Positions 9,156 through 16,737 of a DNA stretch of 42,519 nt are shown piece after piece. The notes under the pieces are model-generated. The model was not told the DNA's origin, made no database searches, and was given only the letters and a program-made list of their open reading frames with translations. The first letter of the stretch is position 1. Each line of letters begins with the position of its first letter. The stretch is from CAILZL01 sp050181835 (GTDB lineage Bacteria; Pseudomonadota; Gammaproteobacteria; Steroidobacterales; Steroidobacteraceae), in NCBI GenBank assembly GCA_050181835.1, contig JBFXCU010000019.1, positions 1-42,519 of the forward strand. Direction: 5' to 3'. A program made the position numbers and the translations under genes.

Positions 9156-9299
9156 ATGTGTCAGAGAAATGAAAAATGGTTTGTGTATGCGATTGGCATC
9201 ACTTGGTGGCTATATTCGTCTTCTCTCTCCTGGGCCTGGATTTTCTTGGTGACGCTTGTCACCACTGTGGATAAGACGGTCGTAGTAATGGCGCTTTGA
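9156..9299 (+). CDS. possible small membrane protein (47 residues)
   Basis: An ATG-started frame between two clear genes encodes MCQRNEKWFVYAIGITWWLY followed by a long hydrophobic run ending in VVVMAL. One membrane-spanning helix covers nearly the whole peptide after a charged start, consistent with an inner-membrane miniprotein. The upstream ribosome site is weak. It could instead be the last helix of a deleted transporter, or chance. It sits in the operon between the receptor-linked genes and the first VOC protein. Confidence 0.35.
   Translation: MCQRNEKWFVYAIGITWWLYSSSLSWAWIFLVTLVTTVDKTVVVMAL
9248..9263. promoter_or_regulatory. perfect 6-bp inverted repeat, possible operator or hairpin
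   Basis: GGTGAC and GTCACC flank a four-base spacer, 86 bases before the first VOC gene. There is no T tract after it, so it is not a standard terminator. It lies inside the possible small membrane ORF, which weakens both interpretations. Confidence 0.3.
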
Positions 9300-9348
9300 G
9301 TGAACTCAACGCGATAGTAAAAACTGTTTAATAATCGGGATCACAATC

Positions 9349-9762
9349 ATGACGGATAAAAAACCTACTTTTAGAGCGATTGGCGTCGCTCATTTCTCTA
9401 TCCCAGTGAGTGACTTAGCGAAAAGTATTGATTTCTATGTGGAGAATGTCGGACTCCGCTTTGTGAGCAAGATTCCGCCCGAAGGGATGGCGTTTCTGGA
9501 CGCCAATGGCGTTGCGGTAATTCTGGTTCAACATGACAAGGGAAATTCTACGGCGGGGAACCCGAAGGTTCACCACTCTTTCATGGTAGACCATGATCAG
9601 TTCGATACGGTGGTTGAGGGCCTGAAGGCCAGGGGGATCGAACTGGTGTTCGAGGATCTGCGTACGGGTACGGTGAATGGTCCGAAGGTATTTTTATGGG
9701 ATCCAGATGGCCACCAGATCGAAATTCTCGATCGCACGAGCTATCGCGGTCATTATCTTTAA
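9349..9762 (+). CDS. VOC-fold (glyoxalase/extradiol dioxygenase-like) protein
   Basis: This is a single-unit vicinal-oxygen-chelate protein of 137 residues. Both beta-alpha-beta-beta-beta modules are visible: GVAHFSIPVSDLAKSIDFY at the start, HHSFMVDHDQFD in the middle, and FLWDPDGHQIEILD at the end. The expected metal ligands are His 15, His 75 or 76, and Glu 125, all on the strands where the family places them. VOC enzymes act in the cytosol as lyases, isomerases or ring-cleaving dioxygenases on small molecules; the reaction cannot be told from these motifs. It is followed by a second VOC gene and an aldo/keto reductase on the same strand. Confidence 0.88.
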   Translation: MTDKKPTFRAIGVAHFSIPVSDLAKSIDFYVENVGLRFVSKIPPEGMAFLDANGVAVILVQHDKGNSTAGNPKVHHSFMVDHDQFDTVVEGLKARGIELVFEDLRTGTVNGPKVFLWDPDGHQIEILDRTSYRGHYL

Positions 9763-9906
9763 GCTTTGTAATATCCGCTGCCGGGCTGGGTCCTGTGAAG
9801 AGCACAGCGCTATCGCAAGCAGGGTACTGGATTTGAGCCGGGTGCGCGCGAGCCCGGCCTGTTGGCAACACAGCCTGATCGCTGAACTAAAATCTGCTGA
9901 GGTCAT

Positions 9907-9990
9907 ATGAACACCAACGACACTACATCCGAGTTGCCCGAACAGGCGGTCGCTGCCGCGTACCAATGGCTTGCAAGGGGTTTGGCATAG
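9907..9990 (+). CDS. short ORF directly ahead of the second VOC gene
   Basis: A GAGG ribosome site (TGCTGAGGTCAT) precedes ATG 9907. The frame gives 27 residues containing SELPEQAVAAAYQWLARGLA and ends at TAG 9988-9990, immediately before ATG 9991 of the VOC gene. The good ribosome site and abutting stop/start suggest translation coupled to the next gene. It may be the front of a gene whose remainder was deleted, because it ends in what looks like an amphipathic helix, or a leader peptide. No family was recognised. Confidence 0.4.
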   Translation: MNTNDTTSELPEQAVAAAYQWLARGLA

Positions 9991-10485
9991 ATGGCCGCAT
10001 TCAAGGTACTGGGTATAAACCACACTTCCTTCACAGTGAGGTCATTGGACAAGGCTATCGCCTTCTATTGCGACGGACTGGGATTCAAACTCAAGTCCCG
10101 TGCGCCGCGAGATGCATCAGCAACCCCTTTTGTGGTGGGTGTTGCCGGTGCAGCCGTTCACGAGGTTGCTCACATTGAAACTATTTCAGGCCACATATTG
10201 GAGTTCGTTGCGTATTCGGGTCCAGCCGATCGCGGCCAGACTACCGTACGTCCCTGCGATAGCGGCGCGACGCACATTGCACTTGATGTGGATAACATTG
10301 AAGAGGCTACTGCGCTTGCAATTCAGCACTACTTCACACCGCTGTCAGCAAAGCCGGTTGCGCATCGAACCGGTGGGCCCAACGCGGGTTCGATCATTCA
10401 ATTCCTGAGGCATGAGGACGGTTATTTCCTTGAGTTGATACAGCGCGGCGGTTTATCAGAGGATCGCAGTCGCTATCTTGGATGA
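9991..10485 (+). CDS. VOC-family protein, second of two
   Basis: A 164-residue glyoxalase/bleomycin-resistance-fold protein. The four metal positions are in register for the family: His 11 (GINHTSFTV), Glu 71 (GHILEFVAY), His 95 (GATHIALDV) and Glu 148 (GYFLELIQRGG). The length fits a single-domain VOC enzyme. It is not a close copy of the VOC protein at 9349, so the pair is not a recent duplication. ATG 9991 abuts the stop of a short upstream ORF and probably relies on its ribosome site. The ligand pattern supports a metal-dependent lyase or isomerase acting on a small hydroxylated or keto compound; I cannot name the substrate. Confidence 0.88.
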   Translation: MAAFKVLGINHTSFTVRSLDKAIAFYCDGLGFKLKSRAPRDASATPFVVGVAGAAVHEVAHIETISGHILEFVAYSGPADRGQTTVRPCDSGATHIALDVDNIEEATALAIQHYFTPLSAKPVAHRTGGPNAGSIIQFLRHEDGYFLELIQRGGLSEDRSRYLG

Positions 10486-10521
10486 CCGCATAGTTTGTGG
10501 CGGATATATGAGGGGGTACTT

Positions 10522-11496
10522 ATGAATAAGCAGTTCCGTTCGGGCGTTACACGTCGGCAGGCGATCCAGGGAGGACTGGCTGCTGGGGTGGGCATAGCCC
10601 TGGCAGGGTGCGGCACGCTTGCAGACCGCTCCTCTGAGGGCCTGATCACCAAGGCCATGCCATCCTCGGGCGAGCGCCTGCCGGTGATTGGCATCGGTGC
10701 CGCCGGGTTCAAGCAGGATAACTTTGAGAACCTGAAAGTCGTGCTCCAGCGCTTCAATGAGCTGGGTGGGCGGGTGATCGACACTTCGTCCAAGTACGGC
10801 GATAGCGAGACCGTCATTGGCCAGGCTCTGGCCGAACTTGGCACAACCAGGCAGACGTTCATCTCCACGAAATTGCTGGCCAAAATCCCTGGCCCGTTGC
10901 CGCCGGGAACCCGACCGCCGCCGCCGGACATGCTCTACGGGGCAGAGAGTCTGGAACGCTCCCTGCGGCTGCTCAAGACCAATCACTTGGATCTGCTCTC
11001 GGTGCACAGCATGATCGGCATTGATGAACTGATGCCGCTGCTGGTCAAATGGAAGCAGGCGGGGCGCATACGCTACATTGGGGCCTCATCCTGGCTCGTT
11101 CAGGAGCATGCGCAGCTGATCGAGTGCATGAAGAAGTACCCGCTCGACATTGTCGAGGTCAATTACTCGATTGCGGCGCGTGAAGCGGCGGTCACGGTAT
11201 TCCCGGTAGCCATTGAGCGCAAGATCGGCGTCATTGCTAATGTCCCCCTTGGTCAGGGTGCCACCATTGCCGCTAGCCGCAATCGTCCGCTGCCGCCGTT
11301 TGCCGCCGAACTGGGTTGCACGACGTGGGTGCAACTAATGCTCAAGTATGTGGTCTCCCACCCGGCCGTGATCTGCACGATTCCCGGCAGCACGAAACTG
11401 GAGCACCTTGAGGACAACCAGGCGGCGGGCCTCGGCAAGTTGCCGGATCAGGCCACCCGTAAAAAACTCGAAGAGTTGTGGGATCAAGCAGTGTGA
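10522..11496 (+). CDS. exported aldo/keto reductase with twin-arginine lipoprotein signal
   Basis: This 324-residue NAD(P)-dependent oxidoreductase has an export signal not usual for the family: TRRQAIQGGL (residues 10-19) resembles a twin-arginine motif and LAGC (27-30) is a lipobox. The AKR catalytic residues are recognisable as Asp and Tyr in VIDTSSKYGDSE, Lys in FISTKLL and His in LLSVHSM. The C-terminal cofactor region includes TIPGSTKLEHLEDN. ATG 10522 has a strong GAGGGGG ribosome site. A folded, cofactor-loaded AKR exported by Tat would act in the periplasm. A paralogue broken by a frameshift lies at 30886-31834 and shares the PSxGExLPVxGxG start and the NRPLPxxA and LPDQAxRK segments. 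Confidence 0.88.
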   Translation: MNKQFRSGVTRRQAIQGGLAAGVGIALAGCGTLADRSSEGLITKAMPSSGERLPVIGIGAAGFKQDNFENLKVVLQRFNELGGRVIDTSSKYGDSETVIGQALAELGTTRQTFISTKLLAKIPGPLPPGTRPPPPDMLYGAESLERSLRLLKTNHLDLLSVHSMIGIDELMPLLVKWKQAGRIRYIGASSWLVQEHAQLIECMKKYPLDIVEVNYSIAAREAAVTVFPVAIERKIGVIANVPLGQGATIAASRNRPLPPFAAELGCTTWVQLMLKYVVSHPAVICTIPGSTKLEHLEDNQAAGLGKLPDQATRKKLEELWDQAV

Positions 11497-11555
11497 CAGG
11501 ATTTGGTACTGCCACTCTCGCTTTCCGACTGGCCACGTTTAAGGAGTTGTCATAG

Positions 11556-12008
11556 ATGAAGATCGTTACCGCCATTGCAGGACTCCTCCTGACGGCCTAT
11601 CTCGCCTACGACCTTCATTACGGTCATTCTCACGACTGGGGTCCTGGCGCAGGCAAGACTCCACCCACGCTGGTAGCGGCCTACTTAGATGTTGCCTACA
11701 ACCAGGGACATGGCGTCGAGGCGGCGCAGATGTATTTTCTGCCAACGACAGTGGACCATAACCCCGAATCCGCAGACCGACGTGATGGGCCGCCGATTAA
11801 ACACGAGATCAAGGAGCTCATCGGTCAAGGATTGACCGTTGCGGTCTACCACCACATCGAGGCGGCACATGGGGAGCCTGCGATGGATGCGGTGGATTTC
11901 TATAAAACAAAGAATGGACGCATTCTGGAACGTTTTCGAATCAGTCAGTTCGCAAGCGCTGCCGTGGATTCCCAGGCAGTACCTGCGGCACCGGCTGCGC
12001 CAAAGTAA
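11556..12008 (+). CDS. exported SnoaL/NTF2-like protein
   Basis: A 150-residue protein starts with a hydrophobic segment (IVTAIAGLLLTAYLAY) that is an uncleaved anchor or a signal. An NTF2-like body follows: a helix with VAAYLDVAYNQG, then YFLPTTVDHNP, a strand VAVYHHIEAAHGEP, and DFYKTKNGRILERF. The His/Asp-bearing DHNP and the VYHHIEA and RILERF strands are typical of SnoaL-like polyketide-cyclase or ester-hydrolase relatives. A strong AAGGAG ribosome site precedes ATG 11556. The C-terminus is an Ala/Pro-rich tail. It follows the AKR gene by 59 bases and precedes DoxX by 54, so it is probably in the same transcript. Confidence 0.75.
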   Translation: MKIVTAIAGLLLTAYLAYDLHYGHSHDWGPGAGKTPPTLVAAYLDVAYNQGHGVEAAQMYFLPTTVDHNPESADRRDGPPIKHEIKELIGQGLTVAVYHHIEAAHGEPAMDAVDFYKTKNGRILERFRISQFASAAVDSQAVPAAPAAPK

Positions 12009-12062
12009 CCGGAATATCCGCTGCCACATGCGGCGCTCAACCGATAATTTGCGGAGTGACAT

Positions 12063-12563
12063 ATGACGACCGAACGCAAGGTGAAGTTTGATGTGGAGCT
12101 TGTAGTAAAGCTTGTACTGACCGGCATGCGGCTTCTGCTTGGAGCGTGGATGTTCCTGCAAGGCCTGAACCATTTCATTCATCTCTATCCACAACCGATG
12201 GGTAGTTGGCCACAAGCGAGCGCCCTGCTAGTGACACTGATCGACACAGGATTGTTCGATGTTGTCAAAATGGTTGAGATTGTTGGTGGGGTTCTGTTAC
12301 TGACGGGCTGGTTCGTGCCGCTCGCACTCGTTATTCTCATGCCAATATCGACTGTCGTCTTTTACAACGACGCGGTCTTGCAACATCGGATAGCCCGCGT
12401 ATTTTATCTGGGTACGGGATGCATGTACATGAACGTCATTCTTCTGGTGGCTTACATTCGCTACTATATTCCCATGATGAGTTGCCACTCATCGCTTGGG
12501 CATGTTCGCGACTTCAAGAAACTACCGGAAATCTTTCGCGCCGATTCGGGCGGCGGACTATGA
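12063..12563 (+). CDS. DoxX-like integral membrane protein
   Basis: A 166-residue protein with about four membrane helices: MRLLLGAWMFLQGLNHF, VEIVGGVLLLTGWFVPLALVI, an adjacent span, and MNVILLVAYIRYY. The first helix carrying GLNHF and the EIVGGxLLLTG helix are the DoxX family pattern. A GGAG ribosome site seven bases before ATG supports the start. DoxX proteins have been linked to quinone or oxidoreductase partners and to redox stress, but no single reaction is general to the family. Here it ends the run of genes behind the TonB receptor, so it may serve as the membrane partner of the upstream oxidoreductase. Confidence 0.8.
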   Translation: MTTERKVKFDVELVVKLVLTGMRLLLGAWMFLQGLNHFIHLYPQPMGSWPQASALLVTLIDTGLFDVVKMVEIVGGVLLLTGWFVPLALVILMPISTVVFYNDAVLQHRIARVFYLGTGCMYMNVILLVAYIRYYIPMMSCHSSLGHVRDFKKLPEIFRADSGGGL

Positions 12564-12711
12564 GTGGTTGGGCATTGACCAGATTGGATTTGGTTAATGC
12601 CGAAGCGCTTCATCGAAGTTGATTGCAGACCCCGTTCCGGGATGAGACCTTTTCACTTTGTACTGCGGGGAGTGTGTTGACTGAAAAACACTGCCGACTA
12701 AATCTTATATG

Positions 12712-12722
12712 ATTGTCACAAT
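12712..12722. promoter_or_regulatory. 11-bp perfect palindrome upstream of MFS gene
   Basis: ATTGTCACAAT is symmetric about its central C and ends 24 bases before the TTG start of the MFS transporter. Its position fits an operator near the transcription start. No regulator gene is next to it, so this is tentative. Confidence 0.3.
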
Positions 12723-12746
12723 AAAGCAGTTGGCAGGTAGCCTTTC

Positions 12747-13976
12747 TTGAGCAGTGCGCCCTTAACAAAGTTCGTAGCCTTTGCCCATGGCGCTTACCGC
12801 TACTACTGGTCAGCCCGTTTCTGTTCCACTTTCGCTGTGCAGATACTGGCGGTGGCGGTGGCCTGGCAGGTGTACGATCTTACCCGCGATCCCATAGACT
12901 TGGGCATTCTTGGTCTTGTGCAATTTGTGCCCTTGTTGTTGCTGGTGCTGGTCACCGGTTCCGTGGCTGACCGCTTCGGGCGACGCCGGGTGATGCGAAC
13001 AGCCATCGCACTGCAGGTGGCTTGTGCCTCTGCCATTCTGTTTTTTTCCTGGCGGGGTCTGCAGAGTCCGATACCATTATTCATCAGTCTTACGGTGCTG
13101 GCAGTTGCTCGCGCTTTCTTCGGACCGGCTTCACAGTCACTGGTCGCAAACATTATCCCGAAAAAAGATTTTGCCAATGCTATCACCTTGAACTCGTCGG
13201 CATGGCAGATCGCGGCCATCGTCGGCCCCGTTGTCGGCGGTCTGCTCTACGGGTTAAGTGCCGAAGTGGCTTATGGTGTGGCTACTCTGATGCTGGTTGC
13301 ATCCTTTCTGCTGCTTGGCAGTGTTCCAGAACCGCCTGCACCGGAGGATATCCGTAAAGTCACTTTCGATTCACTTTTCGATGGGCTGCGTTTCATCCGC
13401 CGAGAAAAAGTGGTGCTCGGGGCGATTTCCCTCGACCTGTTCGCTGTGTTGCTTGGTGGCGCTGTTGCCCTGTTGCCGGTGTATGCCCGGGACATTCTGC
13501 ATTTGGGGCCGTGGGGCCTGGGCCTGTTGCGGGCGGCACCTGGTGTCGGTGCATTACTGACTGCAGCCACTTTGACCTGGGTACCTATCCGCGATCATGC
13601 CGGGCGCTTGATGCTTGGTTTCGTAGCACTGTTCGGACTGTTTACACTTTTGTTCGGGCTATCAACCAATGTGTGGCTTTCTATTGTGCTGCTGGCGCTG
13701 GTGGGTGCAGCAGACATGATTAGCGTGGTGATCAGGGAAACGCTGCTGCAGCTGTGGACTCCCGATGCAGTTCGTGGCCGGGTCAATGCGGTCAATATGG
13801 TATTTCTGGGCGCGTCGAATGAACTGGGCGAGTTTCGCGCCGGTTTCATGGCGGCCTGGATCGGTGTGGTGCCCGCCGTGGTTTTTGGCGGGGCAGGAGC
13901 CATTGTGGTTGCGGGGGTGTGGTGGCTGGTATTCCCGCAGCTGAAGGATGCGCGATACTTGCACAAGCAGGAATAG
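12747..13976 (+). CDS. MFS transporter, EntS-like exporter
   Basis: This 409-residue transporter has about 12 membrane helices. The MFS loop motif between helices 2 and 3 is present as GSVADRFGRRRVM, and a second-half motif occurs around AADMISVVIRETLLQLWTPD with RGRVNAVN. These sequences match the MFS_3 / enterobactin-exporter-like group, inner-membrane proton-coupled exporters. The start is TTG 12747, with AGGTAG six bases upstream; no in-frame ATG gives a complete first helix. It is separated from DoxX by 183 bases and probably has its own promoter. The substrate is unknown; export of a metabolite related to the upstream cassette is a guess. Confidence 0.88.
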   Translation: MSSAPLTKFVAFAHGAYRYYWSARFCSTFAVQILAVAVAWQVYDLTRDPIDLGILGLVQFVPLLLLVLVTGSVADRFGRRRVMRTAIALQVACASAILFFSWRGLQSPIPLFISLTVLAVARAFFGPASQSLVANIIPKKDFANAITLNSSAWQIAAIVGPVVGGLLYGLSAEVAYGVATLMLVASFLLLGSVPEPPAPEDIRKVTFDSLFDGLRFIRREKVVLGAISLDLFAVLLGGAVALLPVYARDILHLGPWGLGLLRAAPGVGALLTAATLTWVPIRDHAGRLMLGFVALFGLFTLLFGLSTNVWLSIVLLALVGAADMISVVIRETLLQLWTPDAVRGRVNAVNMVFLGASNELGEFRAGFMAAWIGVVPAVVFGGAGAIVVAGVWWLVFPQLKDARYLHKQE

Positions 13977-14247
13977 CTAAAGAACTCAATGAAAAAGGTG
14001 TCTAGGCGGGGCTTTTGGGAAGAAGTGGCTCACACGAGTATTAATCACACCAATGAATTTCAACAGAACAATGAATTATCCCTGTTGTCCGAAAAGAAGC
14101 CATCAAGCTGAAGGGTCAATTTCGAGTGGCTTTCAACACTCTGAATCAAGGCAAAACCTACTCACATCAAATCAGTGCCGCTCTGTTGCCCTTCGTGCGG
14201 ACTCGGAGGGCTTTAATGACCATTATCTATTCGAGCACGATCGCCGC

Positions 14248-14634
14248 ATGCGAATACATCGATTGACGTGGTTTTGTTTGGTGCTGGGCAGCCTTGCCGC
14301 CTGTATGAGTGGAGCTGTGCTGCATCCTCGTAGTTGGCTGGACGCGCCAAGACAGCGGACTATTACGGCATAACTGCAGCCAGTAGTGTTATCACGCGAG
14401 GATTTTCCGGCTGGCGTTAATGTGCTTGATTACGTTGAGGTCAGTGCGTTTGAAGTAAATCGGTCAGGTGTTCGCAAGCGTTGCCTGGCTTTTACGTTAT
14501 GGAGCATAACTGACCGAAGTGCAGGGCAATGGATCAAGATAGAAAGCACGATTCTCCCTTTGTTATCGTCGAATGCATGCGAGCTGTATTTTGAAGTAAC
14601 AGCGGTAGAGCTGAGTGCACTAGCTCATGCATAA
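14248..14634 (+). pseudogene. broken paralogue of the lipoprotein gene at 28128
   Basis: ATG 14248 opens a lipoprotein signal (LTWFCLVLGSLAAC) with lipobox LAAC. The frame then meets TAA at 14371-14373 and continues in the same frame to TAA at 14632-14634. The parts on both sides line up with the intact lipoprotein at 28128: PxxxLD, then QPxV plus a run of acidic residues, then NVxDYVxVxAxxVNRSG. The copy also ends early, about 65 residues before the intact one. An in-frame stop plus C-terminal loss makes a pseudogene the simplest reading. The two copies sit at opposite edges of the multiheme cytochrome region. Confidence 0.7.
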
Positions 14635-14739
14635 CACTGGATGATGAGTCTAAGTGGGGGAGCAGCTGTCTACCGCCTAGCGCGTTATTGCAGCAGGATT
14701 ACGTTAGTTTGTAGCTTCCATTAATGAAGCGACGATGCG

Positions 14740-16737
14740 TTAGCTGCGTTGAGTCAGCATTGTCGTCAATTCTTTGTGGCCGAGTTTTTCGGCGAGATTT
14801 TTGGCGGAGGCGCGATCGGTGTTACGTAGCTCGGTACTGGCACCAGCGTCGAGCAAGGCTTTGGCCGCTTGGCTGTGACCACCGCGAACTGCAAACATCA
14901 ACGCGGTATCACCAAACTTGTTTTGAATATTTACCTTGCTGCCTGCCGCTAGCAGGTGCCGAACAATGTCGGCGTGACCATTGCCTGCTGCCAGCATTAA
15001 CGCTGTGCTTGCGCCAGTCGTTACGTTGACGCTGGCGCCGGCATCGATCAATAGCTTCACTGCGTTAGCATGACCGTGCGCAGCAGCGACCATGAGAGCT
15101 GTGCTGCCATCCCTGTCGTGCCCCTCGATGCTGGCTTTGTCCGCAAGTAGTAGCTGTAAGGTTTCTTCTGCACCGGCGATGGCTGCGTACCAGAGCGCAG
15201 TGCGTCCTTGTTTGTCAGTGGCGTCGATTGCTGCGCTTGATGTCAACAAGGATTGCAGAAGGTTACTCTGATTGCCCATTGCGACCAGTATTAACGGGGT
15301 GCGACCTGAATCGTCAGTTACATTGACGTTCGCCTTGGCGCGCAGCAAGGCATTCACAATTGCTTCATTGCCTTGCTGTAAGGCATCCAGCAATGGTGCT
15401 TGCTCTGACTTGCCATGTCTATTCGGATCAACGCCATTGGTTAGCAATAATTGTACGGTAGCGAGTTCATTGTGGCGCACTGCCCAGCTCAATGGGCTTT
15501 CCTCCTGACTTGTAATAGCGGCGGATGCGCCTGCTTTCAATAGCGCTTCAATTTGTATGTTGTTACCCGACTTTACTGCCACCAGCATCGGAGTTTCGCC
15601 ATTCGGACCAGTCGCCGCAGTATTACTGTTCAACTTGAGGACACCGCTAAGTAACTCAGGAGAGCTGCGGCTGGCTGCAATCAGTACATCTGGCCAGCCG
15701 CGATAAAGATCGTTGTTAACAGCATGTTGCAACGGGAAGCTTGGGTTGCTCACTCTGACACTGGCTTTGCGTGTGGTGCTTAATCCCATTGCTTGCAGGC
15801 TGCTTGCTAATGCGGTGCAGTTGGCATGTACTGCCCAATCCAGCGCAGACCAGGACTGTGTATTGAGTACATGGATATCAGCACCTGCGCGCAACAGTTG
15901 ATCGCCAATGCCGGCGTGATTGTTGGCGGCGGCGTACATTAATGCGGTGTTGCCAACTTGGTCATGAGTGTTCGCATTAGCGTTGGCTTTGATAAGCGTG
16001 TTAACTACCGATTCGTGACCTGATCCTGCAGCCAACATCAATGGCGTTATGCCATATGCGTCTGTGTGATCAACAGTTGCGCCTGCCTGCAATAGCAGGG
16101 TGACGGCTTGTAATGCACCGTATCGTGCTGCTTGTGATAAGGCAGTTCTGCCGAATTCATCGCTAGCGTTAATCAGTTGCGCATCCTCAAACAATTGCAT
16201 TAGCTCTACATCATCCTGACGAGCTGCCAGCCAGAATACCGTCTGTCGTGCTGCTGTGTCGGTCAGGGTTTTTTCTGGCTGGAATTGATACGGTTTTATG
16301 CCGTTTTTCAGGGCATTTTGGGCCAGTGTATGGCCTTTATCTGCCGCACGTTGCAGCCATTGATGCATTTCGGTTTGATGCTCGCCGCTATCGGCGAGCA
16401 TTGCAGCCAAGGTGTAGGCAGCGTTGGTATTACCATGCTCGGCAGCACGCATCGTCCACTGGTAGGCTAACTGCGAGTCTGCGTTTACACCTAAGCCATT
16501 GCGATACAGGGTGGCCAGTAAGTACTCAGCATCTGCTTGTGATGCATCAGCCAATGGCTCCAGCAGAGTTGCTGCTCGTTGAAATTGTTTCAGGCGCAGC
16601 GCGGTGCGTACTGGTTCCAGGTTATCGGTGCCCAGCGATGCAGCTGGTATGTCAACTGATAACAATAGCGTCACTAACGCGATGCCGACGGAAAACCTTC
16701 TAGCTTGACCGTTACGTGAATGCTTATGCCGTTCCAT
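14740..16737 (-). CDS. exported Sel1/ankyrin-repeat protein
   Basis: The protein has 665 residues. A signal peptide (RFSVGIALVTLLLSVDIPAASLG) is followed by a Sel1/TPR-like section at about 40-145 (YLLATLYRNGLGVNAD, then AAYTLAAMLADSGE). From about 190 to the end come roughly a dozen ankyrin repeats, with consensus pieces such as GRTALSQAARYGALQAVTLL, GNTALMYAAANNHAGI, and GDTALMFAVRGGHSQAAKAL. The signal places it in the periplasm or at the surface. Its ATG overlaps the oxidoreductase gene's end by 14 bases, so the two form an operon divergent from the cytochrome genes. It has no catalytic motif and probably acts as a scaffold. Repeats are diverged at the residue level, unlike the identical repeats in the cytochrome gene. 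Confidence 0.88.
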   Translation of the reverse strand: MERHKHSRNGQARRFSVGIALVTLLLSVDIPAASLGTDNLEPVRTALRLKQFQRAATLLEPLADASQADAEYLLATLYRNGLGVNADSQLAYQWTMRAAEHGNTNAAYTLAAMLADSGEHQTEMHQWLQRAADKGHTLAQNALKNGIKPYQFQPEKTLTDTAARQTVFWLAARQDDVELMQLFEDAQLINASDEFGRTALSQAARYGALQAVTLLLQAGATVDHTDAYGITPLMLAAGSGHESVVNTLIKANANANTHDQVGNTALMYAAANNHAGIGDQLLRAGADIHVLNTQSWSALDWAVHANCTALASSLQAMGLSTTRKASVRVSNPSFPLQHAVNNDLYRGWPDVLIAASRSSPELLSGVLKLNSNTAATGPNGETPMLVAVKSGNNIQIEALLKAGASAAITSQEESPLSWAVRHNELATVQLLLTNGVDPNRHGKSEQAPLLDALQQGNEAIVNALLRAKANVNVTDDSGRTPLILVAMGNQSNLLQSLLTSSAAIDATDKQGRTALWYAAIAGAEETLQLLLADKASIEGHDRDGSTALMVAAAHGHANAVKLLIDAGASVNVTTGASTALMLAAGNGHADIVRHLLAAGSKVNIQNKFGDTALMFAVRGGHSQAAKALLDAGASTELRNTDRASAKNLAEKLGHKELTTMLTQRS

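Noticed and set aside
9248..9263. Intrinsic terminator after the exported protein gene
   Set aside because: The inverted repeat lacks a T tract and sits 170 bases downstream, so I kept it only as a possible operator.
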